NCBI GenBank assembly: GCA_003313425.1 | Contig: NHZP01000006.1 | Span: forward strand, 992,001-1,056,000 | From: Pseudopyrenochaeta lycopersici | Taxonomy: Eukaryota > Ascomycota > Dothideomycetes > Pleosporales > Pseudopyrenochaetaceae | Direction of reading: 5' to 3' | DNA length: 64,000 bases | Shown: in pieces, positions 43,038 through 52,055 of the stretch | Position numbering within the stretch: position 1 is the first letter of the stretch | Layout of the letters: each line of letters opens with the position of its first letter | Position numbers and translations under genes: made by a program | The notes under the pieces: generated by a model | The model's input: the letters and a program-made list of their open reading frames with translations, nothing else | Database searches by the model: none | What the model was told of the DNA's origin: nothing

Positions 43038-44381
43038 CTACATATCATCAGCATCGTACTCGGCCTGGTTACTCAAGTTCTTCGGACCATCCTTGCGAAT
43101 GGGTATTTTGATGCCCTGCTGTGCAAAGCACTTGCTTAGCGGGGTGCTTTCGATGACGCCGGGGAACTTCTTGGCGGAGTAGACTGTGAAGGGTGCCGAG
43201 AAGCTGCTGGCAAGAATGGGGCATTTTCCCGTTGACACTACGGCATTTGTGCCCTGGCCAGTGCCAATATCGCACATGCTGATTTTCAGCCTGGGGTTGT
43301 TAGCCAGCGAATACACAAACAAACTCCAGAGGACATACCTGAAGGTTCCCTCAGTTCGTACTGACAAGTCCTGGAGCACAAACCAGAAGCCCGTCTTGCC
43401 TTCGGGATCGTTCAGACGGCATGCATTTACGGCATTCATGCCAATCAGATTCCGGGTGTGGTTCTGATTGATTGGCGGGGCGGGGACGGCTACGGGCATC
43501 TGGACGGGATTCTGGCCGTAGGCGTTCCCAGGTCCGTAGGGCGGATATCCCGCGCTTCCTGGGGCGGAGCCGTAGTAGCTGGAGGGCATGGAAGGATGGC
43601 TGTAGGGATCTACTGGTCGTGGTGGAATTGGCTGGCCGTACTGGTTGTACTGAGGGACCATGGGGGTTGGGATGTACATGGGGCGCTCTGGTGGTGGAGG
43701 GTACGAGGTGACAGTGCTGCTGGATATGGAGACGGTGGGGGCTGCACTGCTGTGTCGCACAAGGTTGACGGCGCGCGAGGTATCCTCGTGCCAGAGATCG
43801 ACGGAGAGGACAAAAAAGGTGCTGTCGACGTCGTTGAAGTCGATCTCCTGGCCCGTTTTGGAGTCGCACACAATCAGTCGAATGCAAGGAGGCGGCGTGA
43901 TGGGACGGCGGTCCTGTCATTGGCCACATGTCTCAGTTTGCTGTACCAAGACGATGGGGCAGGATGGGTGAGCTGTCTTACCTTGTCGCCAAAGCCGCAC
44001 ATTCGGGCTCGGACGGGCTGCTGCTCGAAGCGCAACCTGAGTGGGGTGAGCGGGCACCTGGATCACCAAACGGTGAACATCAACATACCTGTAGGTCCGG
44101 CCATCTCTTTGGCCGACGAAGTCGCCTGGGTTGTCGCCGACGTGGTAGGTGAGGCCATTCGCAGACGCGGTTTGCTGGGGCGGCGGCGGCGGCTGCTGGT
44201 GCGGCTGCTGCTGCTGCTGCTGCTGCTGCTGGGCATGTGGTGGCAGCGGTTGGGGTGGCAAATGCATCATGCTGCTGGAGTCGTGGAGATGCACTGGGGG
44301 AGGTAGTGGTGCACCGTCGGGCCTGGGCGGCTGCGGGGCAGCAACTGGATATTGATTCGCTTGACGGGAATGTGAATACAT
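43038..44381 (-). CDS. velB: Velvet-family developmental regulator VelB
   Basis: Predicted 391-aa velvet-domain DNA-binding regulator. In Aspergillus VelB pairs with VeA and LaeA to couple light, sexual development and secondary metabolism, and with VosA in spore maturation. Exons 44089-44381, 43982-44036, 43339-43913, 43038-43290; introns of 52, 68 and 48 nt keep phase. The velvet domain begins GLTYHVGDNPGDF and continues RFEQQPVRARMCGFGDKDRRPITPPPC, STFFVLSVDLWHED, TGFWFVLQDLSVRTEGTFRLKISMCDIG and FTVYSAKKFPGVIESTPLS. It is interrupted, as usual for VelB, by a Pro/Tyr/Gly-rich insert of about 100 residues. The N-terminus carries nine consecutive Gln (51-59). No lysine-rich NLS is obvious at the C-terminus (YDADDM). 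The final intron is stop-free and a multiple of three. Confidence 0.96.
44205..44231 (-). repeat. CAG trinucleotide repeat encoding polyQ in velB
   Basis: Nine perfect CTG triplets on the plus strand, coding nine Gln near the VelB N-terminus. Pure CAG, so more slippage-prone than the mixed tract in the RhoGAP gene. Confidence 0.92.
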
Positions 44382-45520
44382 GATGGCGATTAGTGAGGCG
44401 CTCGGCGGTGCTGACGGGGCGGCGATGCTGAGGCTAGGAGTAGGGCTACTGCGCGTTGAATCACGCCGACGTGAAGGCTCCCAGGGCCGATGGCTGAGAT
44501 GGTGGGAGGAAAACCCCGCGAATCGAAGACTGGGGGCGCAGCGGCTATGGGGGCGCTCACGCGGGTCGCTTGCAGGAGGGCTGCAACTGCCAGAACGTCG
44601 CTGCGGTGCTCTCGAGCGCTGCTGTCGAGCTGCCGTCCAGCTGCTGCCAGTCGAGCGGTCGCGTTGGAGGGGTGGAAGTCGCGAGTTCGCGCCGGCGGTT
44701 GCGGGGGCGCGGAAATTGCCTGGAGGGAACAAAGACGCCCACGACTCCCCAGTGTTCGTCTCAGAGGCGACACGGCGTGAGACCAGAATAAACGTTAGCT
44801 GTCGCACTGAGCGTCGTACCCGGACCTGGCAGCAGCGACGAGGTTGAGGTGCAAGGGCTGTCCTGTAAGTGAAAGAAACAAGGGCGAAGCGAAAACGGAC
44901 AGCAAGCTGCCTGGATAAAGAGCTCGCGCTCTCGACTACGGCACACAATGATAAGCCCACTGGCTGCGATTCCTCGTCTAGCCCCAGGCCCCTTCAGTTG
45001 CTGCTTTCACAATTCAAATCCCTCGTGCCCTCATTGCTACAGCGCTTACCACCATCCCGAGCCCCGCTGCTCCATCCCATTCCACTCGTCCCACTGCAAG
45101 GGTCGCGGGAGCTAACGCGCGATACCGCCGCTTTGGTTGGTGGCGTAGCCAGGCCAACGGCCTGCAGCCTTCATCTTCTGTGCGTCATGTACCTGGGTCC
45201 TGCTCATGCCTTGCCATCTGCGAATGCTTTGTTGATTGATTTTACATATTCACATCGCTGCTCACCACCGCCGTCTTTATCAGCCCATTTTCCTGTCCCA
45301 GCCCATGCATGGCCCATGCTAGCCCGCCATGCACAATTTGCCTGAATGTCACCTCCCTCTCTCCAACGGCCCATTGCCCATCCATTCTTCCGTCCATCCA
45401 AACGGCATCCCTAGCATTTTGCTTTTTGTGAACCATGGTTTATCGACCAATGTCTGACTCAGCCCCATTGGAACAGCGTCTGCTTTTTGTGAACCATGGT
45501 TTATCAACCAATGTCTGACT
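44382..45520. other. Intergenic: velB upstream region and HEL2 3' flank
   Basis: Roughly 1.1 kb upstream of velB on the minus strand, ending at the HEL2 stop codon. It contains a tandem duplication at its right end (see 45420-45542). Frames in 44390-44850 are GC-rich, Arg/Ser/Ala biased and overlapping on both strands; I treat them as leader sequence. Confidence 0.5.
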
Positions 45521-45542
45521 TTAGCCCCACTGGAACAGCGTC
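45420..45542. repeat. 61/62-bp tandem direct duplication over the HEL2 stop codon
   Basis: Two adjacent copies (45420-45480 and 45481-45542) share TGCTTTTTGTGAACCATGG, then TTTATC, a G/A difference, CCAATGTCTGACT, a one-base length difference and GGAACAGCGTC. A third partial copy (TGCTTTTTGTTC) begins at 45543. The right copy spans the end of the HEL2 coding region and its TAA; the left copy repeats the last codons and a TGA in what is now 3' UTR. Confidence 0.93.
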
Positions 45543-47952
45543 TGCTTTTTGTTCTTATTTCCCTTCTTCTTCCCCACCGCGCTTTCATCCTCTGCTGCCG
45601 GTGTGGTTGCACCACTATTCGCCCCAGAGCCTCCTCCCCATGCGTTGCTCACTGGCGTGTTGCGCCCACTGTTGTCTCGTCGGAGCCCGAGCCCTGTGTA
45701 GCCAGGACTGAAGATGGTACTTGTGGGCTTGGCTGCTGCTGGAAGTGCAGGAAAGGCATCTGCCAGATTACTCGTCTTGCCCACCTCTGTCGACGCAGTG
45801 GGGCGAGACGTAATGGGTGGGGCACGTGCACTTGTTGTTGAGGACGACGATGCTGCCGCCCAAGGAGTTTGTCCTGGTTTCGCTCCGATGCGACCCGATG
45901 AAGGTGCAGGCAAAGCAGGGAATGGGTTGCTTGACGATGTCGTGGACCAGCTGGCTTGCCGATTTGCTGATGATCGTGATGACTGCGCAGTTGAGCTCTT
46001 TAACTTCAGCACCCTGGATCCTCCATGGGCAGTAGAGTCGCCATTCGGTCCCCGTCCGCCTGGTAGGGTTGGGTAGTCCTCGTTGATAGCCTTCCAGTCG
46101 TTCCATGCCTTCAGAAGTCCCTCGCGTTTGGCAGGAATCTCAAAGATATCCGCTAGTTCCTTGACGAGTTTTCCCAGCTCCTTAGAATCCGTTTCAAATA
46201 GAGTGAAGAAGCCATCAACAAGTTGAGTCGCTGACACTTTGGAGGCGCGATATGCCGATATTTGTGTCCGAAACTCCGACAGTTTCGGTTCGTTGTTGCG
46301 CAGCATGTTAGAGGCCCGCTCCACAACTGCGCTATGTCGAAGGAGCCGGGCTTGCTCCTGAGGAGTTTGTGGTGTAGCGTTCGTTGGCTGTGAGTTAATA
46401 TCCAGCTGTCCTAAGCTGTTTGTGACGTTATTCGCAGCTGTGCTATTTGATGGACGAGAGGCAGTTATAGTTGTGGGCTCAGAGGCGCTGGGCCGGGGTC
46501 TAGCAGCGAATGCTTCGCCTGGAGTAGGAGCGGAGAGCTGACTGGCAAAAGCTCGTCCTGTAATGGATGTCGAGTTCTGAGCTTCCACCTGTCGCTGATA
46601 TGCGAGCTCAGCTCTGCTCATTGGTTGGGCAGACGAAGCAGGAAGGGGCTCCGCATTTGGATCTCGGCCTCTACCACGTCCACGGCCACCTTCTCGTCTT
46701 CGATCATCCCGCCGGCTTTCCTGTTCGTGTGGCGCACGGAACTGGAATCCAGACATATCTACTCTGCGTGCATCTCGTAAAGCGTCTTTGGTGAGGCCGT
46801 TCGGGTGCGTCTCGATCTGATGCGCCTTCAGGTCCATCTCAGAGTCGAATACGACAAACTTCTTTTCTAGGCATTCTCGATCCGGGCATAGGAAGTGATC
46901 TTTGCGGAAATGCAACTCAAGAGAATCGTAATTGACATAATACTGCTGCTTCTTGCTCGCATCGCGCCGGTCGCATATGTGGCAGCGTTCGTGTTTGTCC
47001 CGACAATGTGAATAGAGCTCATCATCTCCGTAGAAACGCTCTCGGCAAAATCCACATTCCGGATGTCCCTTGAAACCACTCTGATCGATCGCACCGGGGT
47101 TATCATCGCCAAACTTCTGATGCTTCCGGAGCTCAGGGTATGTAAAGAGCTCGTGTTCGTGCGTAAAAACTTTCTTGTTTCTTGTACAGAGATCGCTATT
47201 GGTGATCAGTCCATGTTCATCGAGACAGAAGGTAGTACTTACCACATCACCTTGCCATGTGCCGTCTTCACATGGCGATGCAGGTCTGGCCACCCCAAGC
47301 AGGCAACGTCGCATTCGCTGTCCGGACAATTGTACTGCAACAACAACCGCGTATCGTCAAAAACGCCTGGATTCTCAAAATGTATGCCAAGATTGTCGTC
47401 GGTCTTGAAAAAGTCGGCTGCAGAAAAGTCTTCATATTTTTTCTCGGGGCTGTCAGTGAGAATGACATGATCCGACTCGGTCCTACAATGTGCGCATGCT
47501 TTGGTTTTGTAAAGGGCTCTCATTCGAATGGAGCAGATATGGCAGGTACGGTGGTTACACGGTGCGACTGCGGTATGCTGGACGGGCGAAGCGCAAATGA
47601 AGCAGACTTCGGCGTCTGGGTCTTCATTATCCGATTGTTGTAGATTTGGCTTTGCAATTGACGGTGGAGCTTGACTGTCTCTCTCCTCCTCTCCTGCCGG
47701 CGCCTTGCCCTTCTCAAGAGGATGTCCACCGCGACCGCCGGCAGCGTCCCTGTTCCCACGGCCGCGCCCGCGAGGCGGAAAGCCGCCTCGACCTCGACCT
47801 CTCGAGCTGTGGTGCTCATGTGTGTCCTCAGAACCAGTATGCGCTCCTCTTCCACGCCCTCGACCTCTTCCTCCTCGTTTTTGTGGGCTCGCCGGCGCTT
47901 GAGAGTTTTCTTGAGTTCCAGCAGGAGCGCCAAGATTCCCTGTCGAAGCCAT
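45521..47952 (-). CDS. HEL2: RING/C2H2 E3 ubiquitin ligase, HEL2/ZNF598 family
   Basis: Predicted 794-aa ligase that ubiquitinates 40S proteins (uS10, uS3) on collided ribosomes and triggers ribosome-associated quality control. Exons 47243-47952 and 45521-47195; the 47-nt intron splits a Cys codon and restores HGKVMCDLCTRNKKVFTHEHELFTYPEL. An Arg-Gly-rich N-terminus (about residues 26-75) precedes a C3HC4 RING (Cys117-Cys156: CFICASPVQHTAVAPCNHRTCHIC...CAHC). A series of C2H2 fingers follows (CPDSECDVAC...HVKTAH, CDLC, CGFCRERF...HCRDKH, CHICDRRD, CPDRECLEKKF). The tail is long and Ser/Thr/Pro/Ala-rich, with a helical segment (ASNMLRNNEPKLSEFRTQISAYR) and a lysine-rich end KKKGNKNKKQTLFQWG, as in other family members. 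A tandem duplication overlaps its stop codon. Confidence 0.93.
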
Positions 47953-48488
47953 CGCGGGGTTAACAATTTGCCCAGCGCGTTGATATGTACACGAAATCGG
48001 TATTGTTGGGTTGGTATAAAGGAGTGGGTATAAAATACAGTCGAATAGTAAACGGGAGGAATAAGCGCAGGCCGGCGAGGCCTCTTATTTAAGACAGTCG
48101 GCTTGTGGCCGTTTGTGAAAGACGATGATGTGACGCTGTTCCGGAAGCGAATGAAAGCTGCCCGTGCACCCAAGCGTGAGCCACAGAGCCTCTATTCGTC
48201 TGGCACCGCATAAAACAGTCATCCCGACAGTGACTCAGGCACCGTTTCGAGGATACAGCAAGTGGCTGAGCATATGATTCGAAATGATTTAGCTATGCAA
48301 AGCTCTTTCTATTGCTTGCATTAAATTGTGCCTTGTCCTTTGAATAGTTTTCCATGGTATCACGTCTGTACGACGCCCGCTGGTTGACAGTTGCTCACAT
48401 ACAATTCGGCTTTTTCGCTATGTTTATCACACATCACCAATGTGCCTATCACTTGAGAACCGTGAAGGTGTACCCCCCTCACACCATA
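47953..48488. other. Intergenic: HEL2 promoter and MND1 3' flank
   Basis: Both flanking genes are on the minus strand. No other feature recognised in 536 bp. Confidence 0.5.
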
Positions 48489-49243
48489 TCAAAGCTCACG
48501 TAATCCTTGCTCTTCTTCATCAAACTGATCATCGTAGAGCGTCGTCAGGATAGTGAGTATCGCCTCCTTGTCGCCACCCATCTGTGCTTTAAGCCACCCT
48601 TCCATAGTGAGAATCTGATCAGAGTACTTTTCGGCATTGGTCGTGGATTGCTGCGTTTCAGAGGTCTTCTTCTCCATCTCTACGGGATCATGCTCGCTGT
48701 ATGCGGCTAGCTCAGTTCGAAGCTTCTCGACTTCTTTAGTCAAGTCTGCATGCTCTGAAATTAGAGTCTTGCGATCGCCGCCTTTCTAATCAGCAGAAGT
48801 TGTTTTGATCATTTATTGGACTGACCCGTGCACATGAGCATCTCCTCGTCTTCGGCCCGCGCAGCTCCTGCCTCATTCACTTTCGCTTGAAGCTCCTTGA
48901 CTATGTTGTCGGCTTTGCAATGCTCTTCTAGCGCCTTCTCGAGCGCAACTTGCTTCGTTTTTTTCTCATCGCTTGGAAAGCTCCAGTACCAGTTACCGCT
49001 ACCGATTTTTTCGACACGAATTTTGTTCTCATCTGAGAGTGCTTGGAGGTAGTCCTTCACCTGCATGCCACTAATGCCCGAGACCTGTGGTAAAGATTTC
49101 TCCAGCTCCTTGATACTATGTGCTTGCGCGGTCTTGTGAAACCACGCGAGAATTGTAGCCGCCTTTTGGGCGTTCGCCTGAATTTTGGGGGCCTGTGGTG
49201 AGGTTAGCAAATGCTCGAGCCACAGCAGTGGTAACCTTACCAT
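48489..49243 (-). CDS. MND1: Meiotic nuclear division protein 1 (Hop2-Mnd1 complex)
   Basis: Predicted 220-aa meiotic recombination accessory factor (yeast Mnd1 is 219 aa). With Hop2 it stimulates Dmc1/Rad51 strand invasion and homologue pairing. Exons 49241-49243, 48826-49192, 48489-48781; introns of 48 and 44 nt. The first coding exon is just the ATG: GTCATG|gtaagg joins cacag|GCCCCCAAAATT to give MAPKIQANAQK. The N-terminal winged-helix region (TILAWFHKTAQAHSIKELEKSLPQVSGISGMQVKDYLQALSDENKIRVEKIGSGNWYWSFPS) is the hallmark of Mnd1. It is followed by a long coiled coil (ALEKALEEHCKADNIVKELQAK...LTKEVEKLRTELAAY) and a C-terminal helix. The second acceptor (GAAAG) was chosen over an upstream TTAG because only it restores the frame into DRKTLISEHADLTKEVEKL. 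Confidence 0.9.
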
Positions 49244-49512
49244 GACGTTGCAGACGCAGCAGGAAGCGTGTTGTTCCAATGAAGAGGCAGTAGAGGTATC
49301 AATGAGTTAGATAACGTGTTCGAGAGAGATGTTAACGCATCTGCCTTTTATGCCTTCCCTAAATGGTGGGCCAAGCCTAGTGGCTTTCAGGAAAGAAGTC
49401 GCAACCCTTGACTGACCCCAAAGTCGCGATGCCTCAATAGAATATCATCTATATGTAGGCTTTCTTGCTGCGAGATTACGTTGCAGCTCGGGTTGTTATC
49501 TCGTTACTGCAC

Positions 49513-50212
49513 TCAGTCTGACTCTTCCGTCGCATAACGCGACTCGTCATCAGATGAAGACCAAGGCTCTGAACGCGCAGTTTCGATCTTGGAGGCGGAC
49601 TTTCCTGGATCTTCTTCCTCCTCTTCCTCTTCATCGCTATCGCCATCCCCAAGAATGCGCTCCTCTTCTTCATCAGCCGCCTCGGTGAAAGCGAGATCGC
49701 CCGTCTCACCCAACACCTCTCGCGTTGTCTCCTCCAGTAAGATGCCCAAGGCAATAAGCGCAGTCTCGTCCATACACTTCCAAGCCTTCCGGGTTTCCGG
49801 CTCTCCGGTTCTCGAGTACAGCTTAGAAATGTAGGCGTGGAGTGCACCCAGTAAGTCACCACTAGGCAATTGCTGATCAGCGGAAAGATTGGCATGGGCA
49901 TAGTAATAATCCGTCTCCTCATATCGGATTGGGGCATTAGCTTGCTTGAAAAGGACTTCATCTGGGCGCAGTGGTTGCTTGGACCCTTTAATGTCTGCAA
50001 AGTTTCCAATGAGTCCAGCTTGGGTGACCCTCCCTTTGACACAATTAATACGATAGTTTGACTTGGGAATATCATGAACAATTACCAGCTACGGCATCAT
50101 ACACATTGGCCTTGCGCTTTAACGGTGCTGCAGACAACGTGCTTTCATCACTACTAGATGACGTTGATGAAGGCTCCGCGAACCTACGGTAGTGCTCTCT
50201 TTGCCTGCTCAT
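49513..50212 (-). CDS. Acidic-tailed protein of unknown function
   Basis: I do not recognise this family with confidence. Two exons, 50086-50212 and 49513-49994, with a 91-nt intron (gtaatt...ttgcag) splitting an Asp codon, give 202 aa. The N-terminus starts MSRQREHYRRFAEPSSTSSSSDE. The middle holds a conserved-looking block: KANVYDAVADIKGSKQPLR, RYEETDYYYAHANLSADQQLPSGDLLGALHAYISKLY, and a strongly helical MDETALIALGILLEETTREVLGETGDLAF. The end is very acidic (about 12 Glu/Asp in a row) and Ser-rich. The layout resembles small nuclear or nucleolar transcription-associated proteins, but that is inference only. It is head-to-head with the ERCC8-like gene across 156 bp. Confidence 0.75.
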
Positions 50213-50368
50213 GACTTATGAAGATAATGGAGAACCAGCGGGGCGTTTGCGTTAAGGTGCGAGAGTTGTGAATCTCTTACATACACATGGCCATAGCTTC
50301 TAGCCCAGGCAACAACGTCATACACGCGCCTTCGCTCTCACACCACTCACTGAAGCATGTAGTCGCAT
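50213..50368. promoter_or_regulatory. Compact bidirectional promoter (156 bp)
   Basis: Only 156 bp separate the start codons of the acidic unknown protein (-) and the ERCC8-like WD40 gene (+). Both 5' UTRs and core promoters must lie within it or overlap the neighbours. No named element could be identified. Confidence 0.55.
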
Positions 50369-51745
50369 ATGCACACCCAACACTTGCTCGACCGCGCGTA
50401 CGGCCTTATTCCGAACGATGTTGTCAGGCGCGCAACCGCATCGCGCCTCATCTATGCGCTTCAACCGTCCACTGCCTTGAACTTCAGCCAGCACCTGCCC
50501 TCCGAAGATGACCCGCATGCAAGCATCCCAGCGCATATCTCGGGCGTAAACGCAATCACGATCGATAAGTTTGAAGGAAGATATCTCCTCTCAGGTGGCG
50601 CAGACAGCTCGATTGCAATATGGGATCTTGAAGCGCAGACGACGCTCACTGAGGCTGGGGAGACATATTTGCCCTTGTCAGCGGTCAATAAGACAACAGA
50701 AGAGCACAAGTTGGGCATCACGCAGCTTCAATTTTATCCATTCGACTCATTAGCTTTCCTCACATCGTCGTATGACCATACAGTCAAGGTCTATTCTAGC
50801 GAAACGCTTGCGCCGTCAGCATCTTTTGACCTTGATTCAGTCGTGTATAATATCGCTTTGTCGCCTATTGCATCACATCTCCTTGTCGCATGCGCAAGTC
50901 AACATCCAAATGTACGTCTCATAGATTTGCGCTCAGGCGCAAATACACATAGTCTTGCAGGCCACTCAGGTGCCATCCTCTCAACAGCGTGGAGCCCCGT
51001 ACGCGAACACATTCTTGTCAGCGGCGCGACAGATGGCAGCGTGCGCTTCTGGGATGTGCGCCGTAGCGTAGGTGAGCTAGGTATGCTTGACCTGGAAGAC
51101 TCTATTGGCGTGCTCGGCAAACCTACGTCTTCGTTTTCGCGCAATTCGACTCGCGGACAAGCACATAGAGGGCCGGTAAACGGTATTGTGTGGACCGAAG
51201 ACGGTCAACATCTTGTCACCTGCGGGCACGACCAGCGGATCCGCGTCTGGGATACCAATACCCTTGCCAATACGCTCGCAAACTTTGGCCCCATGGTCAG
51301 GAACTCTGGTCTTGCACCTTGCATCCCCGTCCTGCCACCTGTAGAGAACTTCCAGCCCGCTGCAGATATCATCTTCTACCCCAACGAGCATGAGATTTTG
51401 GCCTACGAGCTCTTCGATGGCAAACTCCTCCACCGACTAAAGCGTCCGCAACCCCAACAGAACACCCACAACCCACAACCAGCTGTCAAAGGCCAACGCA
51501 ATCTGAAGGACAGAATTACGTCTCTAACCTGGCGAGCACATGACGTGGAAATGTATTCTGCACACGCAGATGGTAGTATAGCAAGTTGGAAACCGCGGAC
51601 AGAGGAAGATGCGGAGCTGGATGAAGAAGAAGAGCAGGAGCGCGAGGAGAAGAAGGAAGGGAAGAAAAGGAAGCGAGGAGTTCTAGATGAGATTTATCAA
51701 GGATTAACGAAGAAGCAAGTTACTTTTGGCAACATGGGGTTATGA
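50369..51745 (+). CDS. WD40 protein, ERCC8/CSA (Rad28)-like
   Basis: Intronless, 458-aa WD40 beta-propeller resembling ERCC8/CSA, the substrate receptor of a CUL4-DDB1 ubiquitin ligase in transcription-coupled repair. Visible repeats include GVNAITIDKFEGRYLLSGGADSSIAIWDLE, LGITQLQFYPFDSLAFLTSSYDHTVKVYS, NVRLIDLRSGANTHSLAGHSGAILSTAWSP, EHILVSGATDGSVRFWDVRRS and GPVNGIVWTEDGQHLVTCGHDQRIRVWDT, with the VRFWD/IRVWD endings that often bind DDB1. The N-terminal helix region (MHTQHLLDRAYGLIPNDVV) has the place of the CSA N-terminal motif, and the GRYLLSGGADSSI segment closely parallels human ERCC8. A C-terminal acidic then basic tail (EEEQEREEKKEGKKRKRG) is extra compared with the human protein of 396 aa. 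A generic WD40 protein is the alternative. Confidence 0.86.
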   Translation: MHTQHLLDRAYGLIPNDVVRRATASRLIYALQPSTALNFSQHLPSEDDPHASIPAHISGVNAITIDKFEGRYLLSGGADSSIAIWDLEAQTTLTEAGETYLPLSAVNKTTEEHKLGITQLQFYPFDSLAFLTSSYDHTVKVYSSETLAPSASFDLDSVVYNIALSPIASHLLVACASQHPNVRLIDLRSGANTHSLAGHSGAILSTAWSPVREHILVSGATDGSVRFWDVRRSVGELGMLDLEDSIGVLGKPTSSFSRNSTRGQAHRGPVNGIVWTEDGQHLVTCGHDQRIRVWDTNTLANTLANFGPMVRNSGLAPCIPVLPPVENFQPAADIIFYPNEHEILAYELFDGKLLHRLKRPQPQQNTHNPQPAVKGQRNLKDRITSLTWRAHDVEMYSAHADGSIASWKPRTEEDAELDEEEEQEREEKKEGKKRKRGVLDEIYQGLTKKQVTFGNMGL

Positions 51746-52055
51746 TAATGAAAAGGGATTAAGTTCATCATTAATTCAATCGTCATGATATCGCACGGTC
51801 GTCGAGCTCTTTCCAGCTCTTACTCTAACGAGATGTAAATGCACACTACTGAAAATAGACGTGATCTCTCGCATCATACACCCATCCACTTCTGATCAAT
51901 CCGCTCATCATGCAATAACTTTAGACAAGTACAACAAAGACAACACTGAAGACATCTTCGCTCAAAAACCATACAACACCTCTCAATAACGGCACGGTCG
52001 CGAGAAGTCACTAAATCTTCATCCTCACTAGAAATTAACATCGGCAGTAGCTCGT
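51746..52055. other. Convergent intergenic region
   Basis: 310-bp spacer between the 3' ends of the ERCC8-like gene and the next minus-strand gene. Nothing recognised. Confidence 0.5.

Noticed and set aside
43458..44306. Long plus-strand open frame (about 280 codons) opposite velB
   Set aside because: It is antisense to the velvet domain exons, Gly/Arg/Trp/Leu biased, and has no domain; an artefact of the proline- and glutamine-rich velB coding strand.
44390..44850. GC-rich plus- and minus-strand frames upstream of velB
   Set aside because: Overlapping in several phases with Arg/Ala/Ser bias; best explained as GC-rich leader sequence.
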